Source: Xanthobacteraceae bacterium (GTDB taxonomy: Bacteria > Pseudomonadota > Alphaproteobacteria > Rhizobiales > Xanthobacteraceae). Taken from it: a DNA stretch of 5,545 nucleotides. The translations under genes and the position numbers were made by a program. Each line of letters starts with the position of its first letter. Positions within the stretch are counted from its first letter, which is position 1. Location of the stretch: contig JASHRR010000410.1 in NCBI GenBank assembly GCA_030037185.1, positions 1-5,545 of the forward strand, read 5' to 3'. This document shows, in pieces, positions 4,618 through 5,545 of this stretch. The notes beneath the pieces are model-generated. The model was not told the origin of the DNA. It worked only from the letters and a program-made list of their open reading frames with translations, and ran no database searches.

Positions 4618-4684
4618 TTGCGCTAAGGGCGAAAACCTCGCCGAAATCGCCAAAAGCTACGATATCAGCACCAAATCGAGGCTA
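4604..4684 (+). pseudogene. Possible serine-recombinase helix-turn-helix tail
   Basis: The plus-strand frame encodes FLKRCAKGENLAEIAKSYDI and then STKSRL. This matches the C-terminal DNA-binding helix-turn-helix of resolvase/invertase-type recombinases, where GExLAEIAxSYxVSxxTISRL is usual. Here the segment before SRL is two residues shorter, and no stop follows SRL as it normally would. No catalytic domain is present upstream, where the opposite strand carries the IS91-type fragment. The fragment is short, so the call rests on one motif. The first codons lie opposite the start of that fragment, so the junction between the two lies near 4615-4620. Confidence 0.4.
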
Positions 4685-4780
4685 TGGGGTTCGCCACGGC
4701 CGCCAGAGGCTCGCTCATGCACAAGTGATCATATCTCGGCGATCTGATCGGTCCTCCCAGACGGCCTTTACGAAGCTTGT

Positions 4781-5545
4781 TTAGGCGGGCGTGGATGCGG
4801 GCGTGATGCCATACGCTTTTCGATAGGCCTTGCTCAGATGCGGCGCATCGGCAAAGCCGCACTGCACGGCAACGGTGTGGGCCCGCGCACCGGCCTGGGA
4901 CAGCAAGGACCGCGCGCGTTCAAGCCTGCGATGCAGGACGTAACGGTGCAGAGGGATGCCCGTAGCGTTGCGGAACGACCGCGCCAAATGAGCTCGGCTG
5001 AGAGCCGCGGCAGCGGCGAGATCCCCTAAGCGCAGTGATGAGGACAGATTTTGGTCGATGAATGCAACCAGCGCGCGCAACCTCGCCGGTGTCAGAACTT
5101 CGCGGTAGGGCATCCGGCCGGACGTCACCGTTGCGTGCCGGATTATGATCCGCGTCAGCATCGCCTCGAGCAGGACCTCGCAATAGAGTTCGTCGCCGGA
5201 CAAGCCGTGCCGCAATGCATTGGCCAGCCGGCATCCCATGTCGAGCAGTCCGAGGTCCGGCCTCGCCGGTAGATCGCGCAACTCGGCGCCATGGCCCGGC
5301 AAACCGAGGTTCTCAAATTGCGCGCCGACATAGCACGGCTCCATAAGAAAGAGAAGCATATCAACCCGATCGCGCATCTCACCATCGAACGCGTCACCGG
5401 GCTGGCCAAGTACATTCGTACCCGGAGCGAAACTTCCTGCGGCGGCGACGCGCTTGCCGACGGTCAACCACGCCTGGTTCTGCCCCAGCGAAAGGGCTGC
5501 GCGATAACCGGGAAGGCTGCGTGGAATCGGCACTACGCCGTGATC
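4781..5545 (-). CDS. AraC-family transcriptional regulator (5' end outside window)
   Basis: The frame is open from the right edge to TAA at 4781-4783. Numbered from GTG at 5533 it has 250 residues, but no stop precedes that codon and no Shine-Dalgarno sequence is visible, so the real start is probably beyond the window. The last 100 residues form the AraC double helix-turn-helix. The first unit is about 168-190 (LGDLAAAAALSRAHLARSF, then RNATGIPLHRYV). The second is about 218-240 (AVQCGFADAPHLSKAYRKAY), followed by GITP. The protein ends at TPA*, just short of the usual xxYR end. The N-terminal part is probably the ligand-sensing domain; it resembles no sensor I can name. It points toward the decayed elements, with no co-directional gene in the window, so its targets cannot be inferred. 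It looks intact as far as visible. Confidence 0.92.
   Translation of the reverse strand, partial: DHGVVPIPRSLPGYRAALSLGQNQAWLTVGKRVAAAGSFAPGTNVLGQPGDAFDGEMRDRVDMLLFLMEPCYVGAQFENLGLPGHGAELRDLPARPDLGLLDMGCRLANALRHGLSGDELYCEVLLEAMLTRIIIRHATVTSGRMPYREVLTPARLRALVAFIDQNLSSSLRLGDLAAAAALSRAHLARSFRNATGIPLHRYVLHRRLERARSLLSQAGARAHTVAVQCGFADAPHLSKAYRKAYGITPASTPA

Noticed and set aside
4740..4750. CGATCTGATCG palindrome downstream of the AraC-family gene
   Set aside because: Short 5-bp arms, no T run on the minus strand, and no gene context to support an operator or terminator.

Overview
The window looks like an accessory stretch of a high-GC alphaproteobacterial chromosome, probably Bradyrhizobium or a close relative. 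This is inferred from base composition, from the style of the secreted-protein family at 2375-3589, and from the mix of broken rhizobial-type mobile elements. No rRNA, tRNA or marker gene is present to confirm it.

Left part (1-1271). A minus-strand gene for a secreted Gly/Trp/Tyr repeat protein runs off the left edge. Its short 5' leader carries a small hairpin directly next to the ribosome binding site. On the plus strand follow a possible 33-codon ORF and, overlapping it by ATGA, a small protein with a stand-alone ClpX-type four-cysteine zinc finger. Next comes the 5' third of a TnpB-like gene, broken by two compensating frameshifts and joined to a Gly/Val-rich tail that ends at a strong intrinsic terminator.

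Middle part (1385-3621). The 3' end of a group II intron is present: the C-terminal part of the maturase with a one-base frameshift, followed by a 34-nt domain V and a domain VI hairpin. About 420 bp without a recognisable gene then lead to the one clearly intact gene, a 404-residue exported protein of a family with no known function. It has a strong Shine-Dalgarno sequence and a palindrome upstream.

Right part (3622-5545). About 700 bp of non-coding DNA contains several inverted repeats, including one with 16-bp arms. A frameshifted 3' end of an IS91-type transposase (minus strand) follows. It abuts what may be the recognition-helix tail of a serine recombinase (plus strand). A minus-strand AraC-family regulator runs off the right edge.

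Overall, a few host genes (repeat protein, zinc-finger protein, secreted protein, AraC regulator) are separated by decayed pieces of three, perhaps four or five, mobile-element families. I see no evidence that the genes form one pathway or operon, and no clear new multi-gene system. The least-explained parts are the stand-alone ClpX-type zinc finger with its overlapping small ORF, the tnpB fusion remnant, and the structured non-coding DNA at 3863-4230.
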